The notes: generated by a model not told the origin, from the letters alone. Positions 50,650 through 60,156 are shown, counted from the stretch's first letter. The stretch is 64,000 nucleotides of DNA from Idiomarina sp. (GCA_022565355.1 JAIUMU010000003.1:1-64000); one strand, 5' to 3'. Translations and numbers: made by a program.

Positions 50650-51537
50650 TTAAATAATATATACAAATACGAATAGTATCAGCCAAACTACATCTACAAA
50701 GTGCCAGTACCAAGCCGCAGCTTGAAAACCAAACTGGTCATCTTTGGTAAAGTGCCCTGCCATTACCCTGCCTAGCATAATGATCAGTAAGGTAACCCCT
50801 AAGAAAACGTGAATACCATGTAAACCCGTTAACAGGAAGAAGGTATTTCCGTACACGCCCGATTGTAGAGTAAGCCCTAGATCACGGTAAGCATGCACAT
50901 ACTCATACATTTGCAAGCCAAGGAAGATTAAGCCCAATACAATAGTAACAATCAACCAATTGGTTAACGCCTTCCGTTTCGCTTCTTCTAAGCCAACATG
51001 AGCAAAGTGCAGGGTTACCGATGAAACCACCAAAATTGCGGTGTTAATCAACGGCAAACCTAACCAACCCATCGCCTCAGTTTCAGTACCACCAGGCGTT
51101 AACGTTAATGGCCATATCGCTTCAAAGTTTGGCCATAAAATAGCGCCGGTAGCTGCGTTGTTACTCGCACCGCCCAACCATGGTAAAGCGATCATGCGCG
51201 CATAGAACAATGCACCAAAGAAGGCCATAAACAGCATTACTTCGGAAAAGATGAACCACAGCATACCTTGCTTGTATGAACGGCCTAGCTGAGCGTTATA
51301 CAAACCCGCACGTGATTCCCGAATTTGGTCGCCAAACCAACCTACTAACATAATTATTAGTACCAAGAGGCCAGCACCCAGCACATAATGGCCAAAGCCT
51401 GCTTCTTGTCTTGATGCTTCAATTGTGAAGTGGCCAGCACCAAAGGCAATTAAACCCAGCGCAAGCGCCCCCACGATCGGCCAGATACTCTGATCTGGCA
51501 CGTAATATTTTGTATTATCCGGTTTTTCAGTATTCAT
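50650..51537 (-). CDS. ctaE: Cytochrome c oxidase subunit III
   Basis: Structural subunit III, 295 aa, with about seven spans. Characteristic segments are KQGMLWFIFSEVMLFMAFFGALFYAR, the LPLINTAILVVSSVTLHFAH helix, FFLLTGLHGIHVFLGVTLLI and the C-terminal AAWYWHFVDVVWLILFVFVYI. It follows ctaG by 10 nt. Confidence 0.96.
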   Translation of the reverse strand: MNTEKPDNTKYYVPDQSIWPIVGALALGLIAFGAGHFTIEASRQEAGFGHYVLGAGLLVLIIMLVGWFGDQIRESRAGLYNAQLGRSYKQGMLWFIFSEVMLFMAFFGALFYARMIALPWLGGASNNAATGAILWPNFEAIWPLTLTPGGTETEAMGWLGLPLINTAILVVSSVTLHFAHVGLEEAKRKALTNWLIVTIVLGLIFLGLQMYEYVHAYRDLGLTLQSGVYGNTFFLLTGLHGIHVFLGVTLLIIMLGRVMAGHFTKDDQFGFQAAAWYWHFVDVVWLILFVFVYII

Positions 51538-51547
51538 TCGAAACCCC

Positions 51548-52129
51548 TTATTCTGCCCGGCTGGCAGTAACCCGAACTTGGTCGGTTAGGTCATACATCA
51601 TGTAAGATAATGTGAACCGCGTAATGTGATCTGGCAAATCAGGATCCAGATAGAATTGCATGGGCATTACAGCTCGCTCGCCTGCTGCTAAAGGTTGCTG
51701 CTCAAAACAAAAACACTCCGTTTTGTTTAAATACAGCGACGCTTCACCTGGGGATACCGAGGGTAATGCCTGCGCAACCACATTCTTATTAGTGCGGTTC
51801 TCAACATAAAAATTAACTACTTTTACTTCACCTGGGTGAATTCGAATAGAACGAACTTCGGGGGTAAATTCCCATGGAATCCCACGGCTTACGCGCGTGT
51901 GGAATTCCACGGTTACTATCCGAGATTGATCAACCTGCATACCATCGATAGTTTGTGCAGCAGTATTGCTGGTACGGCCATTAAAGCCCGTTATTTCACA
52001 AAACTTCTCGTATAGCGGCACCAAGGCAAAACCAAAAGCAAACATCAACATCACCGAGGCCAATAGCCGAGTAATTACCCGGCTATTATTCGGGCGCGCT
52101 GTTTTCTTTTCTTCGTTCTGTTCACTCAT
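51548..52129 (-). CDS. ctaG: Cytochrome c oxidase assembly protein CtaG (Cox11)
   Basis: A 193-aa membrane-anchored copper chaperone that loads CuB in subunit I. The copper motif is TECFCFEQQPL (CxC). An N-terminal span (about 23-41) is followed by a conserved KFCEITGFNGRT and an immunoglobulin-like domain. It starts 5 nt after ctaD. Confidence 0.95.
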   Translation of the reverse strand: MSEQNEEKKTARPNNSRVITRLLASVMLMFAFGFALVPLYEKFCEITGFNGRTSNTAAQTIDGMQVDQSRIVTVEFHTRVSRGIPWEFTPEVRSIRIHPGEVKVVNFYVENRTNKNVVAQALPSVSPGEASLYLNKTECFCFEQQPLAAGERAVMPMQFYLDPDLPDHITRFTLSYMMYDLTDQVRVTASRAE

Positions 52130-52134
52130 AGCAG

Positions 52135-53739
52135 TTATACCTTAGGTGGCACATCAAAGGTGTGGTATGGCGCCGGTGAAGGTACTGTCCATTCAAGGCC
52201 TTCAGCTCCTTCCCACGGTTTCGCTGGCGCTGGTTCGCCTTTCTTCAGAGCGCACTTCACTACTACCGCTAAGAAAATAAGCTGCGAGAAACCAAACAGG
52301 AATCCACCAACACTCACAATCGCATTAATGTCTGCAAACTGCAGAGCATAATCTGGAATACGGCGCGGCATGCCGGCCAAACCAACGAAGTGCATAGGGA
52401 AGAACAAGATGTTTACTGAAATAAGCGAGCACCAGAAATGCATCTTACTTAGGAAATCATCGTACATAACCCCAGACCACTTCGGCAGCCAATAATAGGC
52501 AGCTGCTAGAATCGAGAATACAGCACCCGATACCAGTACATAATGGAAGTGAGCTACCACAAAGTAGGTGTCATGGTATTGGTAATCCACTGGTGTGATC
52601 GCCAGCATTACGCCGGACAAACCACCAATGGTAAATAGCACCACAAACGCAATTGAGAACAGCATCGGTGTTTCAAATGTCATTGCACCACGCCACATTG
52701 TGGTTACCCAGTTAAATATCTTCACACCGGTAGGCACTGCAATCAGCATCGTCATGTACATAAAGAATAACGACGCAAAGGTTGGCATCCCGGTAGTGAA
52801 CATGTGGTGAGCCCATACTAAGAATGACAAGCCTGCAATTGCCGAAGTAGCGTATACCATTGAGGCATAGCCGAATAACGGCTTACGTGCAAACGCCGGG
52901 ATGATTGCCGATACAATACCAAACGAAGGCAATATCATGATGTACACTTCAGGATGCCCAAAGAACCAGAATAGATGCTGGAACAACACTGGGTCACCGC
53001 CACCCGCTGCATCGAAGAATGATGTACCAAAATACTTATCAGTAAGTACCATGGTTACCACACCTGCCAACACTGGCATTACTGCAATGAGGAGGAATGC
53101 GGTAATAAACCATGTCCATACGAACAGTGGCATCTTCATATAGTTCATGCCTGGAGCACGCATGTTCATAATGGTAACGATTACGTTAATCGCACCCATG
53201 ATCGAGCTCATCCCCATGATATGCATCGCAAATACAAACAGCGCAGTAGAATCCGTACTGTAAGTAGTGGAAAGCGGAGCATAGAAGGTCCAGCCGAATG
53301 CTGGTGCACCGCCCGGCATAAAGAATGTAGAAAGTAGGATTAAAAATGCGAACGGTAGGATCCAGAATGACCAGTTGTTCATGCGGGGTAACGCCATATC
53401 AGGCGCACCAATCATCATTGGAATCATCCAGTTTGCTAAGCCAACGAACGCTGGCATTACCGCACCAAATACCATAATCACACCATGCATGGTGGTCATT
53501 TGGTTGAAGAAATGCGGATCAATAATCTGCATGCCTGGCTGGAACAGTTCAGCGCGAATCATCAACGCCATACTGCCGCCTAACAGGAACATCGCAAAAC
53601 TGAACCACAAATACATCGTACCGATATCTTTATGGTTAGTGGTAAATAACCAACGTTTAATGCCTGTTGGCTTGTGGTCGTGATGATCGTGATCATCATG
53701 CGCCGCTGGGGCGCTATGGGTATCAGTAATAGTGCTCAT
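52135..53739 (-). CDS. ctaD: Cytochrome c oxidase subunit I
   Basis: The catalytic subunit with the heme a and heme a3-CuB centres. The 534-aa protein has about 12 spans, TTMHGVIMVFGAVMPAF (a low-spin heme His), WFFGHPEVYIMILPSFGIVS (CuB His cross-linked to Tyr, with the Glu of A1-type proton channels), WAHHMFTTGM (CuB) and DTYFVVAHFHYVLVSG (hemes). Together with the fused c-type domain in ctaC, it is a caa3-like oxidase of the A1 heme-copper class. Confidence 0.97.
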   Translation of the reverse strand: MSTITDTHSAPAAHDDHDHHDHKPTGIKRWLFTTNHKDIGTMYLWFSFAMFLLGGSMALMIRAELFQPGMQIIDPHFFNQMTTMHGVIMVFGAVMPAFVGLANWMIPMMIGAPDMALPRMNNWSFWILPFAFLILLSTFFMPGGAPAFGWTFYAPLSTTYSTDSTALFVFAMHIMGMSSIMGAINVIVTIMNMRAPGMNYMKMPLFVWTWFITAFLLIAVMPVLAGVVTMVLTDKYFGTSFFDAAGGGDPVLFQHLFWFFGHPEVYIMILPSFGIVSAIIPAFARKPLFGYASMVYATSAIAGLSFLVWAHHMFTTGMPTFASLFFMYMTMLIAVPTGVKIFNWVTTMWRGAMTFETPMLFSIAFVVLFTIGGLSGVMLAITPVDYQYHDTYFVVAHFHYVLVSGAVFSILAAAYYWLPKWSGVMYDDFLSKMHFWCSLISVNILFFPMHFVGLAGMPRRIPDYALQFADINAIVSVGGFLFGFSQLIFLAVVVKCALKKGEPAPAKPWEGAEGLEWTVPSPAPYHTFDVPPKV

Positions 53740-53750
53740 AGCAATGCCCC

Positions 53751-54893
53751 CTATTGGTTACCTTGAATGTGATTGTGGATATCCGCAGCTTGCACAACAT
53801 CGCCTGTATCGTTACCCCACGCATTGCGTTGGTAGGTAACCACTGCTGCAATCTCACTCATACTCAGATTGTTCCGGAACGATTGCATTGCACTACCGGC
53901 AACACCATTCACGATCACTTCGATATGTCGCGCTCTATCGTTCAGCGCAACATCAGAGCCAGCCACCGCTGGGAATACTCCAGGAATACCTTGGCCGTTC
54001 GGCTGATGACATGCCGCACATTGCGAAAGGTGAACTTGCTGACCAATGCGCATAAGTTCGTCTTTATCCATTTCCATAGATAATAAACGCTCTTCTTCAG
54101 CACGACGATCGGCTAAACGTTGCTCTTCACCACGAATCCATTCTTCGAAATCCGCAGGCTCCTTCGCTATAACCACAATCGGCATGAAGCCGTGATCACG
54201 CCCACACAACTCAGCACATTGGCCACGGAAAATTCCGGGCTCATCTACGCGAGTCCATGCTTCATTGATGTAACCAGGGTTAGCATCTTTCTTCACCGCA
54301 AACTCAGGTACCCACCAAGAGTGAATAACATCGTCTGAAGTAATCAGGAAGCGGACCTTTTTCCCAGTTGGGATCACTAATGGGCGATCTACTTCAAGTA
54401 GATAGTTCTCAGTTCGTGGTAAGCGGCCATAAATCTGCTCTCGAGGAGTAGCCAAGTTGCTCAGATACTCAACATCGTAATCCAAGTAGCTGTAATGCCA
54501 GCGCCATTGCGAACCGGTAATCAGAACACTAAGGTCAGATTCACTGGTATCGTCCATTTTGATCAACGTAATCGTTGCCGGAACGGCCATCCCAATCAGA
54601 ATCAAAAATGGAATTACTGTCCAAGCTATTTCAACTTTAACGTTGTCATGGAACTTTGCAGGCTTAACACCACGGCTCTTACGATGAAGAACTATGGAAA
54701 TGAACATTACGCTGAAAACCACTACGCCAATAGCAACACAGATATAGAAAACCAACATGTGTAAATCGTAGACCTGTCGGCTTATATCGGTTGCACCACG
54801 GGTAAGATTTAACTGGCTTGGTTGCGCCGAAGCAATGGTTGCTGTGAACAACGCTATCGCACCGACGAGCAGGCTCGTTAGTCTCACTTTCAC
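53751..54893 (-). CDS. ctaC: Cytochrome c oxidase subunit II fused to a cytochrome c domain
   Basis: Subunit II, about 380 aa from the GTG at 54893, which AGGAG precedes at 7-nt spacing; that start gives a clean signal peptide (LLVGAIALFTATIASAQ). Two spans follow. The CuA domain ends in CAELCGRDHGFMPIVV, with both cysteines, the His and the Met. A C-terminal c-type domain with CAACHQPNGQGIPG (about 291-304) makes it the caa3-type fusion. A frame reaching 55049 upstream encodes an unconserved, charged stretch and is not chosen. An FNR-type box and a -10 element lie about 215-260 nt upstream. Confidence 0.95.
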   Translation of the reverse strand: MKVRLTSLLVGAIALFTATIASAQPSQLNLTRGATDISRQVYDLHMLVFYICVAIGVVVFSVMFISIVLHRKSRGVKPAKFHDNVKVEIAWTVIPFLILIGMAVPATITLIKMDDTSESDLSVLITGSQWRWHYSYLDYDVEYLSNLATPREQIYGRLPRTENYLLEVDRPLVIPTGKKVRFLITSDDVIHSWWVPEFAVKKDANPGYINEAWTRVDEPGIFRGQCAELCGRDHGFMPIVVIAKEPADFEEWIRGEEQRLADRRAEEERLLSMEMDKDELMRIGQQVHLSQCAACHQPNGQGIPGVFPAVAGSDVALNDRARHIEVIVNGVAGSAMQSFRNNLSMSEIAAVVTYQRNAWGNDTGDVVQAADIHNHIQGNQ

Positions 54894-55106
54894 TCGACTT
54901 CTCCTCTTATTCTTCGGCGTCTTCAGGTGCTGGGGGCAGTGTATGAAGATTTCAAAGAACAAAGAGGTCAGCAAGGCAGGAACAACATTTCCCCAAAAAA
55001 TCCCTATGCTTGCATAACCTTTTGTTATTATTTTTTGCCTTAATGGCAATTATTATTTAGGTATTATCAAGTCGCTGAAACGAATTACTTACGTGTTACG
55101 CACATA

Positions 55107-55151
55107 AGTATACTTCTTCGTAACCACAGCGGGTTATTTGATGTGGATCAA
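55107..55151 (-). promoter_or_regulatory. FNR-type box and candidate promoter of the oxidase operon
   Basis: TTGATGTGGATCAA (55138-55151) is a perfect TTGAT-N4-ATCAA FNR/Anr consensus. On the minus strand TATACT (55107-55112) could be the -10 box; there is no good -35 hexamer at 17 bp. A start near 55100 would put the FNR box about 44 bp upstream, close to the class II activator position, with a leader of about 207 nt to the ctaC GTG. The only gene it can serve in this orientation is ctaC. Confidence 0.7.
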
Positions 55152-55171
55152 AATACCACCAAAAATGTTAA

Positions 55172-55200
55172 TAAAAAAGGGGTTGTTGTTAACAACCCCT
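55172..55200 (-). terminator. Terminator of the lexA-sulA operon
   Basis: On the minus strand the stem GGGGTTGTT/AACAACCCC with a 3-nt loop is followed by TTTTTTAT. It lies about 100 nt after the sulA stop; two more hairpins (55207-55225 and 55241-55259) stand between. The 408-nt stretch 54894-55302 otherwise holds the ctaC leader, its promoter and the FNR box; I see no gene in it. Confidence 0.88.
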
Positions 55201-55302
55201 GGGGAAACTCCAAAATTTTTGGAGTGAGTGGAGACGGAATGTTTGTTTTTTAAACAAACCTGTTCGTTTAATAATCTCGCTAATATTTCTGAGTGCTGGT
55301 TT

Positions 55303-55731
55303 TTAATGCACCGCAGCTGGCTGATAATCAGGTGCAAAGATAAAGTTTAACGCTTTGCTGGCTTTTGCCGCCAATTGGATACGTTGCTTATCACGGCCGC
55401 TATAAGGTGTTAACCAAGCGATAACAAGTTGGCTATTATCAATAAGTAACGCCTGTTCCGTAGCCCACAACGCGGTTTCGCTGTTGCTAGTGGATACCTT
55501 GCGAATACGATCTGGCCGAATGCCTGCAGCAATAAGCTGAGCGATAAGTGTACGCGGTGGCTTACCAATTACGGTAACCCATTGATCATCGCGCTTCCGC
55601 ATCGTGCTTAAAGTTGCCCATAGTTGCTGATGCATTGTTTGTTCAGAAACATTTACACATTGAGTGGCAGTATTTTCGTTGCCCCAAACTCCTGGGTGCG
55701 CATATTTCCGAGATAAAGAAGAATAATTCAT
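55303..55731 (-). CDS. sulA: SulA-like SOS cell division inhibitor
   Basis: A 142-aa protein of the SulA/RecA-like superfamily, which blocks FtsZ polymerisation during the SOS response. The central [29 protein letters not shown] and [24 protein letters not shown] segments fit the family fold; overall similarity to E. coli SulA looks low, so the name rests partly on context. It overlaps lexA by 4 nt, and lexA-sulA is the usual arrangement in Pseudomonas and marine gammaproteobacteria. Confidence 0.8.
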   Translation of the reverse strand: MNYSSLSRKYAHPGVWGNENTATQCVNVSEQTMHQQLWATLSTMRKRDDQWVTVIGKPPRTLIAQLIAAGIRPDRIRKVSTSNSETALWATEQALLIDNSQLVIAWLTPYSGRDKQRIQLAAKASKALNFIFAPDYQPAAVH

Positions 55732-56351
55732 AACCAGCCTCCATTGCGAATTACACCTACGGCCAACCCTTCTATGGTCATAAACTGTTGGGTTAGGTCT
55801 ACCTGAATAATCGAAAACTCTTCGTTTTCTGGATGCAGGAGAACCATATTTCCGCGGCGTTCAAAGCGTTTTACGGTAACGTCGTCTTCCACACGGGCAA
55901 CAACTATTTGGCCATTGCGGGCTTCGTTGGTTTTATGTACTGCAAGGATGTCATTATCAAGGATACCGATTTCTTTCATGCTCATCCCATTTACCCGAAG
56001 CAAGAAATCGGCATGTGGATGAAACATTGATTGATCTACTTGATAATGCCCTTCGATGTGCTGTTGCGCTAAAATCGGCTCACCGGCAGCTACCTGCCCT
56101 ATTAAAGGTAAACCAAGATTATCCACCAAAGTGGCATCTTCTTGAATTAGGCGAATACCACGCGACATACCCGGCATCATTTCGATCATGCCTTTCTTCG
56201 CTAAAGCCTTTAAATGCTCTTCTGCTGCATTCGCAGAACGAAAACCTAAACGCTGAGCAATTTCAGCACGCGTTGGTGGCATACCTGTTGCTTCAATATT
56301 CGTGCGAATCATATCGAGAATTTGTTGCTGTCTTGGCGTTAACGGACGCAT
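55728..56351 (-). CDS. lexA: SOS repressor LexA
   Basis: LexA represses DNA-damage genes and cleaves itself when RecA filaments form. The 207-aa protein has the winged helix-turn-helix ([26 protein letters not shown]), the Ala-Gly cleavage site in VAAGEPI, the catalytic Ser in [11 protein letters not shown] and the Lys in [10 protein letters not shown]. It controls itself through two SOS boxes just upstream. Confidence 0.97.
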   Translation of the reverse strand: MRPLTPRQQQILDMIRTNIEATGMPPTRAEIAQRLGFRSANAAEEHLKALAKKGMIEMMPGMSRGIRLIQEDATLVDNLGLPLIGQVAAGEPILAQQHIEGHYQVDQSMFHPHADFLLRVNGMSMKEIGILDNDILAVHKTNEARNGQIVVARVEDDVTVKRFERRGNMVLLHPENEEFSIIQVDLTQQFMTIEGLAVGVIRNGGWL

Positions 56352-56359
56352 ATCACCAC

Positions 56360-56395
56360 CTGTTTATTCATACAGTACACTGTTAGTATATACAG
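56360..56395 (-). promoter_or_regulatory. Two SOS boxes at the lexA promoter
   Basis: On the minus strand the boxes CTGTATGAATAAACAG (56360-56375) and CTGTATATACTAACAG (56380-56395) both match CTGT-N8-ACAG exactly. The second contains the -10 sequence TATACT (56385-56390), which lies 16 bp from TTGCAC (56407-56412). LexA binding there would block RNA polymerase directly. Confidence 0.93.
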
Positions 56396-56509
56396 TAATC
56401 CATACAGTGCAACTTTTTTTGAACAATTTTTGCCAGAGCAGCAACAACCCGTTAAAAATGATATTCTATGCGCAATATATGGGTTGCTTGTTTAGCTGCC
56501 GGAGAAGAA

Positions 56510-58948
56510 ATGAGAACAACATCGTTAATGTATAAATTGATTCGCCTACCTGTAAGTTGGCTCACCAAGGTTTCAGCGATCGCTGACGAACATGAGCAAC
56601 AGCCCTCGGCGCCAGACCACGTGGTGTACGTAATGCGTAGCCCTTCTGCCACTGATCTTGTGGCGGCACGGAAAGCAGCACACGCTTTACAGTTACCCGA
56701 TCCAACCGAGCCGCTATCGCTGAATGGCAAACTTTATGATCGGGTGTTGTATCTGGAAGACCCTAAGCGCAGGTTGGGGCAAACACCACAAGATGCATTC
56801 GTGGAGTTACTCAACGTGCATCAGCAAAACTCGAGCTACAACGTGCATATGTACCCAATAGGTCTTTTCTGGGGCCGTGAACCTGGGCGTGAGCATAATG
56901 AAGGCCGCACCATGACCGCGGATATCGAAGTTCCCGGCAAGTTTCGTAAGTTTTGGCTGGTGTTATTTTCTGGCCGCAATATTCTGGCGCGGGTTTCACG
57001 GCCAGTAAGCTTACGCACCATGGCCACGAGCCACGCCAGTGATGTGGAACTTGCCCATAAACTTACCCGTGTTGCTCGTACCCACTTTGCCCGCCTTCGC
57101 TATGCCGTTGCGGGGCCTAAATTACTTGGCCGTGAAGCGATGATTCAAGAGCTGTTGGAATCTTCTGCGATTCGAGCCGCCATTACCGAAGAAGCTCGAG
57201 CGAAAAAAATTACTGAAGAACAAGCGATAAAACGCGCACGTAGTTACTTACACGAAGTTGCCGCTGATTATCGAGAAGGCTTGGTACGCTTTGGCGATCA
57301 CTTCCTTACCTGGTTATGGAATAAAATCTACAACGGTATTACCGTTAAAAACGGCGATACCATTCGGAAACTTGCCCAAGATGGCCACGAAATTGTTTAT
57401 GTTCCTTGCCACCGCAGCCACATGGATTACTTATTATTAAGTTATGTAATCTACAAAGAGGGCTTAGTACCGCCGCACATTGCTGCTGGAGTTAATTTAA
57501 ACTTCTTCCCGGTAGGCACAATATTTCGCCGCGGCGGCGCATTCTTTTTACGCCGCAGTTTCCGAGGTAATAAACTATATTCCACAGTATTTCGTGAATA
57601 TCTCACCCGATTATTTCGCAAAGGTTATGCGGTTGAATACTTCATGGAAGGTGGCCGCAGCCGCACCGGCAGGCTATTACAGCCGAAAACTGGCATGCTC
57701 GCGATGACCTTACAAAGCCAACTGCGTGGCGTGAACCGCCCAGTTACATTTGTGCCAGTGTATCTAGGCTACGAACATGTAATGGAAGTAGCTACTTACC
57801 ATGGCGAACTTAAGGGCGCGAAAAAAGAGAAAGAATCGGTATTTCAAGTATTCGGAATTCTGCGCAAATTACGCAACTTTGGCCACGGGTTTGTAACCTT
57901 TGGCGAGCCATTGCGGTTATCTGAATATCTGGATAATACTCAGCCGGATTGGCGAGATTCTGTTACCCGTGGGGCTGAAGAACCCGCGAAACCACGTTGG
58001 TTAACGCCAGTTGTGAATGATTTAGCTGATATTATGATGCGCCGCATTAATGACGGCGCAGCGTTGAATAGCATTAACTTAACTGGTTTAGTGCTGTTAA
58101 GTGCTGAACGCCACACATTAACCAAAGAAGAGTTACTTGCGCAAATTCAATGTTACTTAGCGTTGCATCGCGAAGTTCCTTACAGCAATGATATCCATGT
58201 ACCTGAGTGGGAAACGGAAGCGCTGTGGGAACATTTAAGCAAAATGGATAAGCTAGCAATTAGCGAGAATAACGCAGGCTCAGTGGTAGCGCTTGATCAA
58301 GTGCAAGCGGTAACGCTTACCTATTATCGCAACAATATTCTGCATATGTTCATTGTGCCGGCACTGCTCGCGCGTTTTGCCCGCAAAGGCGGAGAATTCA
58401 CTGCGGCAGAAGCAACCGAATTTATGCAAAAGGTATTCCCACTGTTGGAAGCCGAGTTGTTTGTTAATCGCCATAGCAGCGAAGTTCCACTCTGGATAGC
58501 AGCACTTTGCGAAGAATTTGTGCGCCAGCAATGGTTGCTAGAAAAGGATGGGAAGTTCACGATTGTTCGCCGGAATGCCCCAGGTTACGTGCAGTTAACC
58601 TTACTGGCGAATGCAGCAGAAGAAACCTTGGTTCGCTACGCTATTGTATTTGAGTTATTACAGCAATCGGATGCGCTTTCGCGCAATGAGCTGGAGCAGT
58701 ACAGTGAACAGGTAGGTTCGCGCGTAGGAACACGCCATGGTATTGATGCACCTGAATTTTACGATAAGCGCGTGTTTAGTACCTTAGTAAGTACGCTAAA
58801 AGCTGAACGCTACATTCACGTAACGGATGCTGGCGATTTCACCTCTGATGAGCGCACCGCAATTGTTAGTGATGAAATAGATGTACTGCTAGGTAGCCAA
58901 GTGCAGCAAACCATCCGCGATTCCGTGCAGCGCGTGCTTGCAAAATAA
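56510..58948 (+). CDS. plsB: Glycerol-3-phosphate 1-O-acyltransferase
   Basis: PlsB puts the first acyl chain on glycerol-3-phosphate at the inner membrane. The 812-aa protein has the acyltransferase block I VPCHRSHMDYLLLSY (HX4D), block II GAFFLRRSF, block III FMEGGRSRTGRLL and block IV PVTFVPVYLGYE. The ATG at 56510 follows GGAGAAGAA and gives a length near the E. coli 807; an ATG at 56468 is less likely. It is divergent from lexA; the usual dgkA between them is missing. Confidence 0.95.
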   Translation: MRTTSLMYKLIRLPVSWLTKVSAIADEHEQQPSAPDHVVYVMRSPSATDLVAARKAAHALQLPDPTEPLSLNGKLYDRVLYLEDPKRRLGQTPQDAFVELLNVHQQNSSYNVHMYPIGLFWGREPGREHNEGRTMTADIEVPGKFRKFWLVLFSGRNILARVSRPVSLRTMATSHASDVELAHKLTRVARTHFARLRYAVAGPKLLGREAMIQELLESSAIRAAITEEARAKKITEEQAIKRARSYLHEVAADYREGLVRFGDHFLTWLWNKIYNGITVKNGDTIRKLAQDGHEIVYVPCHRSHMDYLLLSYVIYKEGLVPPHIAAGVNLNFFPVGTIFRRGGAFFLRRSFRGNKLYSTVFREYLTRLFRKGYAVEYFMEGGRSRTGRLLQPKTGMLAMTLQSQLRGVNRPVTFVPVYLGYEHVMEVATYHGELKGAKKEKESVFQVFGILRKLRNFGHGFVTFGEPLRLSEYLDNTQPDWRDSVTRGAEEPAKPRWLTPVVNDLADIMMRRINDGAALNSINLTGLVLLSAERHTLTKEELLAQIQCYLALHREVPYSNDIHVPEWETEALWEHLSKMDKLAISENNAGSVVALDQVQAVTLTYYRNNILHMFIVPALLARFARKGGEFTAAEATEFMQKVFPLLEAELFVNRHSSEVPLWIAALCEEFVRQQWLLEKDGKFTIVRRNAPGYVQLTLLANAAEETLVRYAIVFELLQQSDALSRNELEQYSEQVGSRVGTRHGIDAPEFYDKRVFSTLVSTLKAERYIHVTDAGDFTSDERTAIVSDEIDVLLGSQVQQTIRDSVQRVLAK

Positions 58949-58970
58949 CAATTGCCGTTCGCGCCAACAT

Positions 58971-58999
58971 AAAAAGGGCTCCTTAAGGAGCCCTTTTTT
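58971..58999. terminator. Bidirectional terminator after plsB
   Basis: A 12-bp stem AAAAAGGGCTCC/GGAGCCCTTTTT with a TTAA loop ends in a T-run on the plus strand and an A-run on the left. It can serve plsB and, on the minus strand, the deacetylase gene ending at 59015. Confidence 0.88.
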
Positions 59000-59014
59000 G
59001 TGGAGCTGAGCGTA

Positions 59015-60133
59015 TTAATCTGGCCACGAACCTTGTGCATCGGGGCGAATCCACTGAATAGAATACCAATAGAAACGGCCCGGTTTTGCGCGGCTTGGTG
59101 CTGTGCAGTTATACCTGCCTCGGCCAATACCCAATGGCTCGGTAGCCTGAATAGTAAAGGTATGATCATCCTGCCAATTCGGGCTATGCGGTTGGCCGCC
59201 AATAAAGCAATTTACCTGGTTGCGATGAAAATCACTGGTATCAACGGTTAGGGTGAGTTCAGGCTGGGTTTCATCGTGGCGTAATAATGTGTCGCGATAC
59301 TGCACATCCTTCACCGGTAACGATAGTGCCGCCATTTTCGTACCCAAGGTGTTCAAGTTTGCATACATGCCTGCTGCCGCAAAACGTGGAATTGCGCGCA
59401 TATCACTGGTGGCCCCAAAACCACCGGAATGCTGGCCGAACCCAATAAAGCCCAGCTCGGTAACCAGATCCGCTAGCTTGTTATCGTACTCACCGTATGG
59501 ATAAGCAAATAATTTATAACTTACGCCTACTTCATCTTCTATTTTAGCTTCGGCCGCAAGAATGTTTTCGCGCATCCGCCGCAGCCACGCCCGTTCACTT
59601 TCCCCTGCTACTCGCCGAGGCATGTGCGAATGATCGGTAGAATGGTTAGCAATTACTACCCCCGCTTCATGCAATTCACGCACCTGATCCCAACTCATAT
59701 AACGACCCGCTGTTTGGCCAACCGGATCTGTAGTTACAAATAAGGTCCAAGGCACACCAAACTCTTTTAATACCGGCCAGCCATTGGTAAAAATATTCTG
59801 ATAAGCATCATCAAAGGTAATGACTACTGATTTCTCGGGAATCTCTTTTTCGCCTTTCGCAGCAGCAATCGCATCGCGAATATCAATTACGGTAAAATCG
59901 TTATCACGTAAATACTGTAAGTGACCGCGTAACTCATCTGCCGTTACACTGGTAACTCGTGGTGTTGTATCGCTCACATGGTGATATAGCAAAATAGAGG
60001 CATGCGCCTCATTCGCTACGTTCGCTTCACTTGCTTCACTTGCCGTTGTTGCAGTAGCACTATTTGAGCTCGGTGAACAACCCAGTAAGGCGCCAAAAAG
60101 TGTTAGCATTAGCGCATATTTTTTTAATCGCAT
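59015..60133 (-). CDS. Polysaccharide deacetylase family lipoprotein
   Basis: A 372-aa NodB-fold carbohydrate esterase. The lipobox LLGC (residues 16-19) marks a lipid-anchored envelope protein. Metal and catalytic motifs are visible: SVVITFDDAYQN (the Asp pair) and IANHSTDHSHMPRR (His residues). The last 100 residues or so form an extra domain with two spaced cysteines and a Trp-rich end. The substrate is unknown; family members act on N-acetylglucosamine polymers. It is divergent from the MATE gene by 23 nt. Confidence 0.88.
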   Translation of the reverse strand: MRLKKYALMLTLFGALLGCSPSSNSATATTASEASEANVANEAHASILLYHHVSDTTPRVTSVTADELRGHLQYLRDNDFTVIDIRDAIAAAKGEKEIPEKSVVITFDDAYQNIFTNGWPVLKEFGVPWTLFVTTDPVGQTAGRYMSWDQVRELHEAGVVIANHSTDHSHMPRRVAGESERAWLRRMRENILAAEAKIEDEVGVSYKLFAYPYGEYDNKLADLVTELGFIGFGQHSGGFGATSDMRAIPRFAAAGMYANLNTLGTKMAALSLPVKDVQYRDTLLRHDETQPELTLTVDTSDFHRNQVNCFIGGQPHSPNWQDDHTFTIQATEPLGIGRGRYNCTAPSRAKPGRFYWYSIQWIRPDAQGSWPD

Positions 60134-60156
60134 TACTTATCTCCGGAGTGTAATTA

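Noticed and set aside
54894..55049. N-terminal extension of ctaC
   Set aside because: The stretch would put a charged, unconserved segment before a clean signal peptide, and AGGAG precedes the GTG at 54893.
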